DNA of 64,000 nucleotides from Solilutibacter pythonis. Its GTDB lineage: Bacteria > Pseudomonadota > Gammaproteobacteria > Xanthomonadales > Xanthomonadaceae. The stretch spans positions 1 to 64,000 of the forward strand of contig NZ_RFLY01000017.1 of assembly GCF_003697345.1 (NCBI RefSeq). Reading direction: 5' to 3'. The notes below the pieces were generated by a model, which saw nothing but the letters and a program-made list of their open reading frames with translations, was not told the DNA's origin and did no database searches. The position numbers were made by a program, and so were the translations under genes. Below, piece after piece: positions 25,077 through 33,944 of this stretch (the first letter of the stretch is position 1; every line of letters starts with the position of its first letter).

Positions 25077-26294
25077 GTGTCCCAAGCCGCCATCGCCGAC
25101 GCCCTCGATCTCATCGCCCGTGGTAGCGACGAACTGTTGAAGCGCGACGAGCTGGAAACCCGCCTCGAGGAAGGCCGCCCGTTACGCATCAAGGCGGGCT
25201 TCGACCCGACCGCGCCAGACCTCCATTTGGGCCACACCGTGTTGCTGAACAAGATGCGCCAGTTCCAGAACATGGGCCATCAAGTGATCTTCCTGATCGG
25301 CGACTTCACCGGGATGATCGGCGACCCCACCGGCAAGAACGTCACCCGCAAGCCCTTGACCCGGGAAGACGTGCTGAAGAACGCCGAAACTTACGCCGCG
25401 CAGGTGTTCAAGGTGCTCGACCGCGATAGAACCGAGGTGCGCTTCAACAGCGAATGGTTCGGCCGGATGAGCGCCGCCGACATGATCCGCCTGGCGGCCC
25501 AGCACACCGTGGCGCGGATGCTGGAGCGCGACGATTTCGCCAAGCGCTACGCCGCCCACCAGCCGATCGCCATCCACGAATTCCTCTACCCGCTGGTGCA
25601 GGGCTACGACTCGGTGGCGCTCCGCGCCGATGTCGAACTGGGCGGCACCGACCAGAAGTTCAACCTGCTCATGGGCCGCGGCTTGCAGGAAAGCCACGGC
25701 ATGAAGCCGCAGATCGTGCTGACGATGCCGCTGCTCGAAGGCTTGGACGGCGTGCAGAAGATGTCGAAATCGCTCGGTAATTACATCGGCATCGACGAGC
25801 CCGCCATCGATATCGTCACCAAGGCGATGAAGATCGGCGACGCGTTGATGTGGAAGTGGATCGACCTGCTCAGCTTCGATATCGGCATCGACGAAGCCAG
25901 GACGCTGCGAGGCGAGATCGAAGCCGGCGCGCTCAACCCGCGCGATGTCAAACTGCGCCTGGCGCGCGAACTCGCCGCCCGCTTCCACGACGCCGCCACC
26001 GCCGAAACCGCCATTGCCGGCTGGCATGCCGCGGTGCGCGGCGAGGGCGATGTCTCCCATCTGCCGCTGCAAGAAGTCGCGGTGCCGCCCGAGGGGCTGC
26101 GCATCGCCGCTTTGCTGACCGCCGCCGGCATCACGCCCAGCAATTCCGAGGCCAACCGCAAGCTCAAGGAACGCGCGGTGCGGGTGGATGGCGAGGTGTT
26201 CGAAGACGCTGTGCGCCTGTTCACCCCTGGCTTCGAGGGTGTGCTGGCGGTGGGCAAACGTAATTTCGCGCGGGTGCGGCTGGTCGGGGGATGA
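25077..26294 (+). CDS. tyrS: Tyrosyl-tRNA synthetase
   Basis: A 405-residue class I synthetase. The HIGH signature is HLGH in [13 protein letters not shown] near residue 45, and KMSKS occurs in [13 protein letters not shown] near residue 227. The C-terminal S4 RNA-binding domain begins near residue 345 ([20 protein letters not shown]). The length and sequence style fit the TyrZ-type group. The GTG at 25077 was chosen because AGGAAG lies six bases before it; the longer frame starts with TTG at 25056 and has no comparable site. Confidence 0.96.
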   Translation: MSQAAIADALDLIARGSDELLKRDELETRLEEGRPLRIKAGFDPTAPDLHLGHTVLLNKMRQFQNMGHQVIFLIGDFTGMIGDPTGKNVTRKPLTREDVLKNAETYAAQVFKVLDRDRTEVRFNSEWFGRMSAADMIRLAAQHTVARMLERDDFAKRYAAHQPIAIHEFLYPLVQGYDSVALRADVELGGTDQKFNLLMGRGLQESHGMKPQIVLTMPLLEGLDGVQKMSKSLGNYIGIDEPAIDIVTKAMKIGDALMWKWIDLLSFDIGIDEARTLRGEIEAGALNPRDVKLRLARELAARFHDAATAETAIAGWHAAVRGEGDVSHLPLQEVAVPPEGLRIAALLTAAGITPSNSEANRKLKERAVRVDGEVFEDAVRLFTPGFEGVLAVGKRNFARVRLVGG

Positions 26295-26356
26295 GCAGCT
26301 CTTTGGTGGGCGGAAGGGGGCTCCCGTCGCCCGCATCGTTCTCGGTTTGAGCGCTT

Positions 26357-26710
26357 TTACCGTTTCGGCTTCGGCTTCGGCTTCGGCTTCGGCTTCGGCT
26401 TCGGTGCTAGCGCCGGCAACGCGTCGGCGGTGGCGATGAGGAGCCGGCGCAGCGCCTCGTCGTCGTCCAGCAGTTCATCGGCGAGCAGATACTCCTTCGA
26501 CCCCGGATATGGCGGCCGTCGGGGCAGCTCCGGCGCCAAGCACGCCGTGGCGCCGGTCGGCTTGACGAACAGGCTGTTGTCGCAGGCCAGGGCGACCACT
26601 TTACCGTCGAGGTAAAGCGCGTATTCGCCGAACATCTTCTTGTGGGTCAGGCGCGCGCCAAGCGCAAGCTGTCCGGTGACGTAATCGATGAAATCACGCC
26701 CGGTGGCCAT
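26357..26710 (-). CDS. TfoX N-terminal domain protein with Lys-Pro tail
   Basis: A 117-residue protein with the TfoX/Sxy N-terminal fold (FIDYVTGQLALGARLTHKKM, FGEYALYLDGKVVALACDN, LFVKPTGA). Full TfoX proteins regulate competence; single-domain members like this have no assigned role. The C-terminus is a run of seven Lys-Pro pairs encoded by a hexanucleotide repeat, so the tail may vary in length between strains. The ATG at 26710 begins the domain; upstream residues look artefactual. Confidence 0.82.
   Translation of the reverse strand: MATGRDFIDYVTGQLALGARLTHKKMFGEYALYLDGKVVALACDNSLFVKPTGATACLAPELPRRPPYPGSKEYLLADELLDDDEALRRLLIATADALPALAPKPKPKPKPKPKPKR
26364..26405. repeat. Hexanucleotide TTCGGC tandem repeat
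   Basis: Six perfect TTCGGC copies and a seventh TTCGGT, inside the 3' end of the TfoX-like gene. On the coding strand this reads as Lys-Pro repeats. Because the unit is six bases, copy changes keep the frame. Confidence 0.9.
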
Positions 26711-26718
26711 GGCCGGCC

Positions 26719-27108
26719 TCAGGCGATCCGCAGCAATGCCATCACCAACAGTGCGGCGATGCAGACGAAGCCGCCAAACCACACCACGCTGCGCAGCGTC
26801 GCCTTGTTACCGATGTAGAACAGGCCGTGCAAGACGCGAAAGCCGATGAAAGCCGCCGCCAGCGCGCCGATGCGCCCGGAATCGATGCCGGCCATCTGTG
26901 CCATCAGCACCGCGGCGGCGAAGGCGGGGAAAGCCTCGAAGGCGTTTTTCTGCGCGGCATCGGCGCGGCGCACGCGCGGGTTTTCCTGTTTTTCAAGCCA
27001 CAGGCGCGGCTCGCCATTGTCGAATTTCGGCGCGCTGGATTTGGCGACGATGGTCCAGACATAGGGCAGCAGGGCGGCGGCGATCACACAGGCGTAGGCA
27101 AGAGTCAT
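26719..27108 (-). CDS. MAPEG-family membrane protein
   Basis: A 129-residue protein with four hydrophobic segments. The family features are the RVRRADAAQKNAFEAFPAFAAAV stretch around residues 47-69 (Arg/Asn/Glu pattern of MAPEG enzymes) and RVLHGLFYIGNKATLRSVVW near residue 91. Eukaryotic members act in glutathione and eicosanoid metabolism; bacterial members of this length are membrane proteins of unknown substrate. Its start is eight bases upstream of the TfoX-like ATG on the same strand only in coordinate terms: the two genes are separated by nine bases and likely cotranscribed. Confidence 0.85.
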   Translation of the reverse strand: MTLAYACVIAAALLPYVWTIVAKSSAPKFDNGEPRLWLEKQENPRVRRADAAQKNAFEAFPAFAAAVLMAQMAGIDSGRIGALAAAFIGFRVLHGLFYIGNKATLRSVVWFGGFVCIAALLVMALLRIA

Positions 27109-27171
27109 GGGCGTGTCCAGTGAGCAATGGCGGAGGAGAATGATGCCCGTAATTGGCAGGTCGGAGATGAT

Positions 27172-27192
27172 CCTCTATCATATAAATAGAGG
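27172..27192. promoter_or_regulatory. Inverted repeat CCTCTAT-N7-ATAGAGG
   Basis: Perfect seven-base arms around CATATAA, 64 bp upstream of the MAPEG start. AT-rich centre suggests an operator or promoter overlap. Confidence 0.35.
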
Positions 27193-27700
27193 CGAGGGGA
27201 TGGCGAGAAGCGGTGGCAGGGCGTGTCGTTTGTCGCGACACGCTCAGGCCGTTGCCGAACGCATGGCTCGGGAGTTCTTGTGACGCCGGGGTTTGCGGTG
27301 CCTGTCTGCAATTATTGGTGCCATGCACATCGCATGTCCCATTGATTGACAGGGAAAGGTGCTTGGCCGCACCGCCACGGGATTATGGACAAGCCCTTGA
27401 TTTTTAAGGTGGGATGCCTTGATTGCCAGTATGGATTGAGAGTGAGAATCAATAAGAAATAGCTATTCGTGAAAAATTTCCGCATGGCCTATAAGGTCTC
27501 GGTGAAGCACCTGCTCTTTACGGAATTCCCGTGGAATTTTCGTGAAGCGGGTTCTTGATTTATCTGAAGTGGGAGTTCAAACACCTGCCCGGGTGGTCGT
27601 ATTTTTATGCCCGAAAGACAGCGGCGCCGTGCCCTGATCTGGATTGTTCGAATTGCCGTTAGGGCCTGATTTCGATCTGTGCCCCATGCCCGATGGCGAT

Positions 27701-27714
27701 ATGACGGCTGTCAT
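27701..27714. promoter_or_regulatory. Inverted repeat ATGAC-N4-GTCAT
   Basis: Perfect five-base arms around GGCT, about 250 bp before the autotransporter start. Possible regulator site; no family assigned. Confidence 0.25.
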
Positions 27715-27862
27715 TTTTCACGGTCGCCGATGAAGATGGCGTGATCGTGAGTGGAAACAACAAGGAGGCGACTCATGGAATCAAAAGCTTCCCGATGAAG
27801 TAGTTGATGGTAAGTAAAAGATGTCGATTTATTTTTAATTTCAATGTGTTCGATAAGTCATA

Positions 27863-27928
27863 ACCCGGCCAAGATGGGTCGGGTATTCAATTGGTTTGTA
27901 TGCGCCACATGGTTTGTTTTTTGTGGCG
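27863..27928 (+). promoter_or_regulatory. Paired hairpins in the autotransporter 5' leader
   Basis: First hairpin: ACCCGGCC pairs with GGTCGGGT (one G-T) across AAGATG at 27863-27884. Second: CGCCACA pairs with TGTGGCG across a T-rich 12-base loop at 27903-27928, ending 34 bp before the GTG start. Neither is followed by a clear U run, so a leader structure controlling translation is as likely as attenuation. Confidence 0.4.
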
Positions 27929-27962
27929 GTGTTTTATTTGTATCAAATAGAGGAAGATTTAA

Positions 27963-30900
27963 GTGAATAAGGTATATCGTGTCGTTTGGAATGCCAAGGC
28001 GGGTGTGTGGCAGTGCGTTTCGGAATTTGCCAAATGCAAAGGAAAGGGCAAGAACGTTGCCACCACCGCGGCAGCCACTGCGGCACTGCCCGCACTGTGC
28101 TTTGCACTGATTTCCCCGGCGTTTTCGGCGGAGGTTGTGTGGAGTGAAAATAAAAACTATAGCGATGGCAAAGTCAGTGTCGTTAATGGCGGTACTAAGC
28201 TTGTGGTGAATGGCGGGAGCACGCCCACGGTTTCCGTCAGTGATGGCGCTACCCTGAAGATTCTCGATAAAGAAAACGAAACGGATGCCCAGCCTGTTGA
28301 TCTGTCGGTGGGCAAGGATCGGTCCGGGAAATTGGTCTTGAGGAGCCGCGGCAAGATTTCCAATAAGGATGGGGTGCTTGGCGAGCAAGCTGGTGGCCGT
28401 GGCGAGGCGGAAGTTGCCGGTGAGGGCAGCCACTGGGAAAATATGGTATATTTATACGTGGGGAAAGAGGGTAATGGTTCGCTGAAGATTGAGGAAAAAG
28501 GGAAAGTCACCAGCTTTAATGCCTATATCGGTAACGAAGTGGGCGGGGTGGGGAGTGCCTTAGTCTCGACAGGCGGTAGTTGGGAAAATGGTGGCATTAT
28601 ATTTGTAGGTGTTTCCGGCGAAGGTAGGCTGGATATTGAATCCGGCGGAAAAGTTGAGAGCAATCAAGCCTTCGTTGGCCAGAACAAAGAAGGCAAGGGC
28701 GTTGTCACCGTCAATGGCGCCGGCAGTCAATGGGTCGCTTCCGGGACGGATGCCAGCGATTACTTCGTCGTTGGCGATAAGGGGAAAGGGGAGCTGAATA
28801 TCAAAGACGGCGGCAAGGTGGTTGCTTCCGGTGTCTTCAGGGTGGGAGCCGCTAAGGATGGCGCCGGCACCGTGACGTTAAACGGCCAGAACAGCCGGCT
28901 GGAGGTGGGAATTAATGCACATGTGGGCAACTCTGGCAAAGGGACGGTAAATGTCCAGACAGGTGGCGCCGTGTCAAGTCGCTGGTTGGATATGGGTGTT
29001 AACAGGACGGGCGTTGGCGAGGTCAACATCGACGGTAAAGACGCCGCATGGGAAATCGAAAACAATCTAGTGCTGGCTCGAAAGGGCAAAGGGACTGTCA
29101 ACGTCCTCAATGGCGGTCAACTTGCCAGTAATGGGGCGGAAATCGCTGTCGATAAGGGCGCCAGTGGCACTGTTATCGTGTCCGGTCAAAACAGCCGCTG
29201 GGCAAACAAGCAGAAACTAACCGTGGCCGGCAGTGGTGTGGCGACGCTGACCATTAAGGATGGCGGTCAGTTCAATGGTGGAGCAAGTGCCGTCACTGTA
29301 GGGAAAAACAAAGACAGCATAGGTGCCGTCACCGTGACAGATGCTGGCAGCCGGTGGAACAGCGATGCTGGAAAGTTGGTGATTGGCGAGCTTGGAACGG
29401 GCAAGTTGGTCGTTAATTGGGGCGCAAACGTCCAAACGGGCGATGCCGTTATCGGCAACGGTGTTGGCGGTAAAGGCTCCGTTACCATTAGAGAAGGCGA
29501 CAGCAAATGGACAGTTCGGGGCGATGCCTTGACCGTGGGCGGAAACGGAAGCGGTAGTCTGGTCATTGAAAAGGGTGGCATTCTGGAAACCAAGCAGTTG
29601 CTGCGTGGTAAGGATTCGCAAGGCTCGACTGTCCGTCTCGACAACGGCATGCTGCGCTTGTCTGGCGACCAGGAGATGCTTTTCGCGAACTTCACCAAGG
29701 CGAACACCATTGAGTTGGCTGAGGGTGGCGGCATCATCGATGCACAGACCTTTACCGTGGCACTGAATCCCGAAGCCGTCATTAGCGGTGCCGGTATGTT
29801 GCGCACGCGCAGCACGGGCCAGGGCAGCCTGACTTTGGCTGGAACGCAAACCTATACCAGAGATACTGCCGTCGAAACCGGAATGCTGAAGTTGGCGGCG
29901 AATACCTCGCTGGCATCCTCGCAGATACTAGTCAAGAAAGGCGCGAATCTGGTGGCGATGCGCGATGCCTCGGTGAGGGCCGTGCATAACCAGGGGACGT
30001 TGACCCTATCCGAAGCGGGTAGCACCTTGAACGTCAATGGTAATTTCATTACCAGTGATAGATTGAATATAAAAGTCGCCGATATGAATACCTACGGGAA
30101 AATTGCCGCGACCGGCAATGTGACCTTGGGCGGCACACTGGATGTCGATGCCAAAGATGCCAGCGGCTTGATGGAAAATGGCATATTGAAGAGCGTCATC
30201 ACGGCGGGCGGCAAACGCGAAGGCGCGTTCAAGACTGTCAGCGACAACAGCACGCTGTTTGATTTCGTTGCCGACTATAGCCGTGACAAAGCGGTGGATT
30301 TGAAGTTGGTGGCAGCGGGTACGGGCGGTAAACCGCCAGTGGAAGCCCCGAAACCGCCAGTGGAAGCCCCGAAACCGCCGGTGGAAGCGCCGAAACCGCC
30401 AGTGGAAGCGCCGAAGCCGCCAGTAGAAGCGCCGAAACCGCCAGTGGAAGCGCCGAAGCCGCCGGTGGAAGCGCCGAAGCCGCCAGTGGAAGCGCCGAAG
30501 CCGCCAGTAGAAGCGCCGAAGCCGCCAGTGGAAGCGCCGAAGCCGCCGGTGGAAGCGCCGAAGCCGCCAGTGGAAGCCCCGAAGCCGCCGGTGGCAGCAC
30601 CGAAGCCGCCGACAGTTGAGCCCAAGCCGGTAATGCCCAGGGGCTGTGCCACAGTTACCGCTTGCGTTACCGCCGAGCAAAACTGGGTCGCCCTGCCCGT
30701 GGCATCGGTATTGGATGACGTAGTGAAAAACCAGACCAGTGGCGATCTGGCGCGGGAACTTGTGTCCCTGAACGGACAAAAATCCGTTTCCAAGGCCGCG
30801 GAGCAGGTTCTGCCCTTGTTTGCCGGTGCGGGTAGCCGGATGATTGCGGATGTGGCGCAAGGGGTGACGGATATCGTCCAGGGCCGTACTCATCGCAGTG

Positions 30901-31787
30901 CCGGGGCCACTCGTATCGCGGGTGCGCATTATTTGGTCGATCCGGTATCGCAGCACCCGGATGGTTATGGCAGTGCCTGGGTGGCCCTGAATGGCGCACG
31001 GGAAGAGCAGCGCCAGCGTGACAGCACGCCCGGTTATGAGGTTGCCTCCGACCGGGTGGTGATTGGCGCGGATGTCAATATCGGCGATACCCGCGTGGGT
31101 GGCGCGCTTGCCCACACGCGTTCGGATGCCAAAAGCCGTGGTAACAGTGCCTACCAAAGCATGAAGGCCGATACCTGGCAGGTGCTGGCATACAGCGCTC
31201 ATGCCTTGAGCGATACCTTCAGTATCGATGCCCAGGCAGGTTTTGGTCGAGCGAACGTCAAGGGTATGCGCGATATTTCCTTTGCCAGGAAAACCGCCGT
31301 ATCGGATTACGATGCCAGCATCGCGCAAGTGGGCGGTGGTGTTTCCTATCGCATTGGCGAGGCCGCGAAGAGCGTCACGCCGTTTGCGCGTGTGGATTAC
31401 GCCAGGGTCAAAGCGCATGCTTACAAGGAAAGTGGCGCGGGCGCGTTGGATCTGAGCGTGAACAGCGAGGCGTTCAGTTCGCTGGTATGGCGTTTGGGCG
31501 TGCGTGGCGAATACAAGGTGGACGAGAAGCTCGCATTCTTCGGCCATACCGCGGTGGGTGTGGAGAGCCTGGACAAGGCGGCCAGCGTATCGGCTGCTTT
31601 CGCCGGCTCGGCGGGTAACGTATTCACCACCCAGGGCGTGAATAGTGGCCGGATGGTGGGTTCGGTTGGCCTGGGCGCGGTTTATCGCCCGGTCCAGCGT
31701 CTGGAAGTCTCGGCCCGTTATGGCGCGGACTGGCGCAAGGGCTACACCGGGCAGGATGCCTCCGTGACCTTGCGCATGGTGTTCTGA
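27963..31787 (+). CDS. ESPR-type autotransporter (type Va) with repeat passenger
   Basis: A 1274-residue surface protein. The N-terminus MNKVYRVVWNAKAGVWQCVS is an extended signal peptide region (ESPR), and cleavage is likely after SPAFSA at residue 56. The passenger (about 57-760) has many strand repeats of the type VTVNGAGSQW, VGDKGKGELNIKDGGKV, which resemble the T5SS/PEP-CTERM-associated repeat and fold as a beta-helix. Residues 790-880 are thirteen KPPVEAP-type repeats forming a proline-rich stalk. From about residue 985 a twelve-strand beta-barrel (AHYLVDP onward) ends in VTLRMVF, the outer-membrane signature. The start is GTG with AGAGGAAG upstream. GC content is lower than in neighbouring genes, suggesting transfer. 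Probable adhesin or surface-layer role. Confidence 0.93.
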   Translation: MNKVYRVVWNAKAGVWQCVSEFAKCKGKGKNVATTAAATAALPALCFALISPAFSAEVVWSENKNYSDGKVSVVNGGTKLVVNGGSTPTVSVSDGATLKILDKENETDAQPVDLSVGKDRSGKLVLRSRGKISNKDGVLGEQAGGRGEAEVAGEGSHWENMVYLYVGKEGNGSLKIEEKGKVTSFNAYIGNEVGGVGSALVSTGGSWENGGIIFVGVSGEGRLDIESGGKVESNQAFVGQNKEGKGVVTVNGAGSQWVASGTDASDYFVVGDKGKGELNIKDGGKVVASGVFRVGAAKDGAGTVTLNGQNSRLEVGINAHVGNSGKGTVNVQTGGAVSSRWLDMGVNRTGVGEVNIDGKDAAWEIENNLVLARKGKGTVNVLNGGQLASNGAEIAVDKGASGTVIVSGQNSRWANKQKLTVAGSGVATLTIKDGGQFNGGASAVTVGKNKDSIGAVTVTDAGSRWNSDAGKLVIGELGTGKLVVNWGANVQTGDAVIGNGVGGKGSVTIREGDSKWTVRGDALTVGGNGSGSLVIEKGGILETKQLLRGKDSQGSTVRLDNGMLRLSGDQEMLFANFTKANTIELAEGGGIIDAQTFTVALNPEAVISGAGMLRTRSTGQGSLTLAGTQTYTRDTAVETGMLKLAANTSLASSQILVKKGANLVAMRDASVRAVHNQGTLTLSEAGSTLNVNGNFITSDRLNIKVADMNTYGKIAATGNVTLGGTLDVDAKDASGLMENGILKSVITAGGKREGAFKTVSDNSTLFDFVADYSRDKAVDLKLVAAGTGGKPPVEAPKPPVEAPKPPVEAPKPPVEAPKPPVEAPKPPVEAPKPPVEAPKPPVEAPKPPVEAPKPPVEAPKPPVEAPKPPVEAPKPPVAAPKPPTVEPKPVMPRGCATVTACVTAEQNWVALPVASVLDDVVKNQTSGDLARELVSLNGQKSVSKAAEQVLPLFAGAGSRMIADVAQGVTDIVQGRTHRSAGATRIAGAHYLVDPVSQHPDGYGSAWVALNGAREEQRQRDSTPGYEVASDRVVIGADVNIGDTRVGGALAHTRSDAKSRGNSAYQSMKADTWQVLAYSAHALSDTFSIDAQAGFGRANVKGMRDISFARKTAVSDYDASIAQVGGGVSYRIGEAAKSVTPFARVDYARVKAHAYKESGAGALDLSVNSEAFSSLVWRLGVRGEYKVDEKLAFFGHTAVGVESLDKAASVSAAFAGSAGNVFTTQGVNSGRMVGSVGLGAVYRPVQRLEVSARYGADWRKGYTGQDASVTLRMVF
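30330..30602 (+). repeat. 21-bp tandem repeat coding KPPVEAP
   Basis: Thirteen consecutive 21-bp units inside the autotransporter gene: twelve encode KPPVEAP and the last KPPVAAP. Only synonymous changes separate most units (AAA/AAG, CCA/CCG, GTG/GTA, GCC/GCG), so the amino acid sequence appears conserved. Copy-number change would alter stalk length without shifting frame. Confidence 0.95.
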
Positions 31788-31830
31788 CCCCAAGCGGGTT
31801 GAATACCGCTCAAGGCTAAGCTGTAAAGAC

Positions 31831-31876
31831 GGAGGGCTTCGGTTTCAAACCGAAGCCTTCCGTTCTTTTATGGCTG
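31831..31876 (+). terminator. Intrinsic terminator of the autotransporter gene
   Basis: GGAGGGCTTCGG pairs with CCGAAGCCTTCC (one G-T) around TTTCAAA, followed by GTTCTTTTA. Lies 43 bp after the stop codon. Confidence 0.85.
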
Positions 31877-32154
31877 GGTGGGGCGGTGTCTTATCCACCT
31901 CGGTGAGGTTTGTCGCACGGGCTCGATATCCGCCCTTAAAAATCGATTTTCCCTGTCGCGCTCTGGCGGTGTTTGATGTAAAGCGGCCGCCGGCGAAGCC
32001 ACGCCATGTTTCTTTTCGGGCTGATTGGCGGCGATACGGGAAAGGCGATATCCACTTTCCGGGCGATTGAGGTTTTCGCCGCATGGACATGCGAAGCCGG
32101 ATGGAAGACGGAAGCGTCCGAACCGCGCCATTGGATTTCGATGCGTCAAACGAA
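31877..32154. other. Intergenic region after the autotransporter
   Basis: Together with the flanking terminators this makes a 415-bp gap between convergent genes. No convincing gene or RNA seen. Confidence 0.5.
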
Positions 32155-32180
32155 ACGGCCCCGGATCGCTCCGGGGCCGT
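32155..32180 (-). terminator. Intrinsic terminator of the M28 peptidase gene
   Basis: An 11-base perfect stem (ACGGCCCCGGA/TCCGGGGCCGT) with a four-base loop, followed on the minus strand by TTCGTTTGAC. Lies 22 bp past the peptidase stop. Confidence 0.85.
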
Positions 32181-32202
32181 TGTCGTTATGGCGATGCGCC
32201 GA

Positions 32203-33906
32203 TCATGGTTGTTTGGCTTTCGCCGCCATCATCTTGTCGCGGGTGGCGCGAAAGGCGCTGCCGGCGCGCCAATTCGGCCAGGAGCCGTCGTTGGCCACGA
32301 CATTGCCGACCTGATACAGCGCTTGCAGGTCTTCGACGATGCCATCGAGTTTCCAGTTGGCGTCGAATTGGTCGGCCGGCTTGTGGTAGCGGTGCTGGCG
32401 GTAATCGGCTTCCGCCGCGTGGCCGGCCTCGGTGCCGCCTTCGAGCAGGTCGTCGCCGCCCTTGGCATAGAGCGCGGGGACGCCGGCCTTGGCGAAATTG
32501 AAATGATCGGAGCGGAAGTAGAAGCCGTCCTCGGGGGTGGATTCGGGCGTCAATACGCGGTTCTGCGCTTTCGCCGCGTCGGCCAGCAGGTCTTCCAGTT
32601 CGGAGTTGCCCATGCCGACCACGGTCATGTTCTTCGAGCGGCCGCCCACGGGCATCGCGTCCATGTTGATGACGGCGACGGTCTTGTCCATGGGGATCGT
32701 GGGGTGGGCCACGTAGTACTTGGAGCCGAGTAGGCCGGATTCCTCCAGCGTCACCGCCAGGAACACGATCGAGCGCTTCGGTTTTTCGCTGCTTGCGGCG
32801 AATTTCCCGGCGATCTCGATGATGCCGGCCACGCCGGTCGCGTTGTCCACCGCGCCGTTGTAGATGTTGTCCCCGCTCTCGCCCTCGTGCTTGCCGAGGT
32901 GATCCCAGTGCGCCATGTAGACGATGCCTTCGTCCGGCTTCTCGGTGCCCGGCAGGATGCCGACGACGTTGCGCGAGGTCTGCTCGCGGGTGGTGCTCTT
33001 GAGGTCGAGCGAGAGTCGGGCCTTCATCGGCACGGCCTTGAAGCCGCGCTTGCCGGCGGCTGCGCGCAACTCGTCCAGGTCGAGGCCGGCATCGGCGAAC
33101 AGCGCTTTGGCCCGCTCGCCGGTGATCCAGCCCTGCGCGGGCAGGCGCGGCGCCGGGTCGTCCTTGGCCGGCAGGTCGTGTTGCGGGCCGGACCAGGAGT
33201 TCTTCACCACCTCCCAGCCGTAGGCGGCGCCGGCATCGTCATGGATGATCAGCGCGGCCTTGGCACCCTTGCGCGCGGCTTCCTCGAACTTGTAGGTCCA
33301 GCGCCCGTAATAAGTCATGCGCTTGCCTTCGAACAGGTTTTCGTCCTGCGAATGGAAGCCGGGATCGTTGACGAACATCACTACCGTCTTGCCTTTGACG
33401 TCGATGCCGGCGTAGTCGTTCCAGCGCTGTTCGGGCGCATCGACGCCGTAGCCGACGAACACCAGTTCGCTGCCGTCGATCTTCACTTCCTTTTCGCCGG
33501 TGCGGGTGCCGACCACCATGTCGTTGCCGAACTTCAGCTCGCGCGGTTTGCCGTTGACCTCGATCTTCATCGTGGTGGTGGGATCGGCTTCGCTCACCAC
33601 CATCGGCACGGTCTGGAACCAGCCACCGGCATTGCCGGGCTTGAGGCCGATGCGTTCGAATTGCGCCTTGATGTAATCGACCGATTTCTCCTCGCCGTAG
33701 GTGCCGGGGCCGCGGCCCTCGAATTCGTCCGAGGCGAGGGTTTTCAGAAGCTCGGTGTAATCGGCGAGGTTGATGTCGGGGGCGAAGGCGTGCTCGGGCG
33801 CTGGCGCGGAGGTGCCGGCGGCCGGCGCGGCGAGCGGTTCGGCGGGCTTGCAGGCGGCCAGCGCGGTGACGGCGGCCAGGCCCAAAAACAGGTGGCGGTG
33901 ACGCAT
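32203..33906 (-). CDS. M28-family zinc aminopeptidase lipoprotein
   Basis: A 567-residue protein with a lipoprotein signal (AAVTALAAC, Cys at residue 19), so it should be anchored in the envelope. A PA-like insert precedes the C-terminal catalytic domain. The zinc ligands of family M28 are visible: His in YMAHWDHLGKH, Asp in NGAVDNATGVAG, the catalytic Glu pair in TLEESGLLGS, Asp in INMDAMP and His in FRSDHFNF. It would release N-terminal amino acids from peptides. The ATG at 33906 gives the signal peptide; it follows the repeat-protein gene by 38 bp on the same strand. Confidence 0.92.
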   Translation of the reverse strand: MRHRHLFLGLAAVTALAACKPAEPLAAPAAGTSAPAPEHAFAPDINLADYTELLKTLASDEFEGRGPGTYGEEKSVDYIKAQFERIGLKPGNAGGWFQTVPMVVSEADPTTTMKIEVNGKPRELKFGNDMVVGTRTGEKEVKIDGSELVFVGYGVDAPEQRWNDYAGIDVKGKTVVMFVNDPGFHSQDENLFEGKRMTYYGRWTYKFEEAARKGAKAALIIHDDAGAAYGWEVVKNSWSGPQHDLPAKDDPAPRLPAQGWITGERAKALFADAGLDLDELRAAAGKRGFKAVPMKARLSLDLKSTTREQTSRNVVGILPGTEKPDEGIVYMAHWDHLGKHEGESGDNIYNGAVDNATGVAGIIEIAGKFAASSEKPKRSIVFLAVTLEESGLLGSKYYVAHPTIPMDKTVAVINMDAMPVGGRSKNMTVVGMGNSELEDLLADAAKAQNRVLTPESTPEDGFYFRSDHFNFAKAGVPALYAKGGDDLLEGGTEAGHAAEADYRQHRYHKPADQFDANWKLDGIVEDLQALYQVGNVVANDGSWPNWRAGSAFRATRDKMMAAKAKQP

Positions 33907-33944
33907 CGGGACTCCGTTGAAATGGCGGAGTCCCGATCTTAGCC

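Larger units (their letters stand above)
27109..27962. other. AT-richer intergenic region upstream of the autotransporter
   Basis: About 850 bp without a convincing gene, with lower GC than its surroundings. It holds inverted repeats at 27172-27192 and 27701-27714 and two hairpins in the last 100 bp (27863-27884 and 27903-27928). It probably contains the promoters for the MAPEG gene and the autotransporter. Confidence 0.6.

Noticed and set aside
27421-27480. Fur-box-like stretch GAGAATCAATAAGAAATAGC
   Set aside because: Partial resemblance only; the 19-bp palindrome is not formed.
30330-30602. Regular repeats that could be taken for a CRISPR array
   Set aside because: The units are contiguous 21-mers without spacers and encode KPPVEAP inside an open frame.
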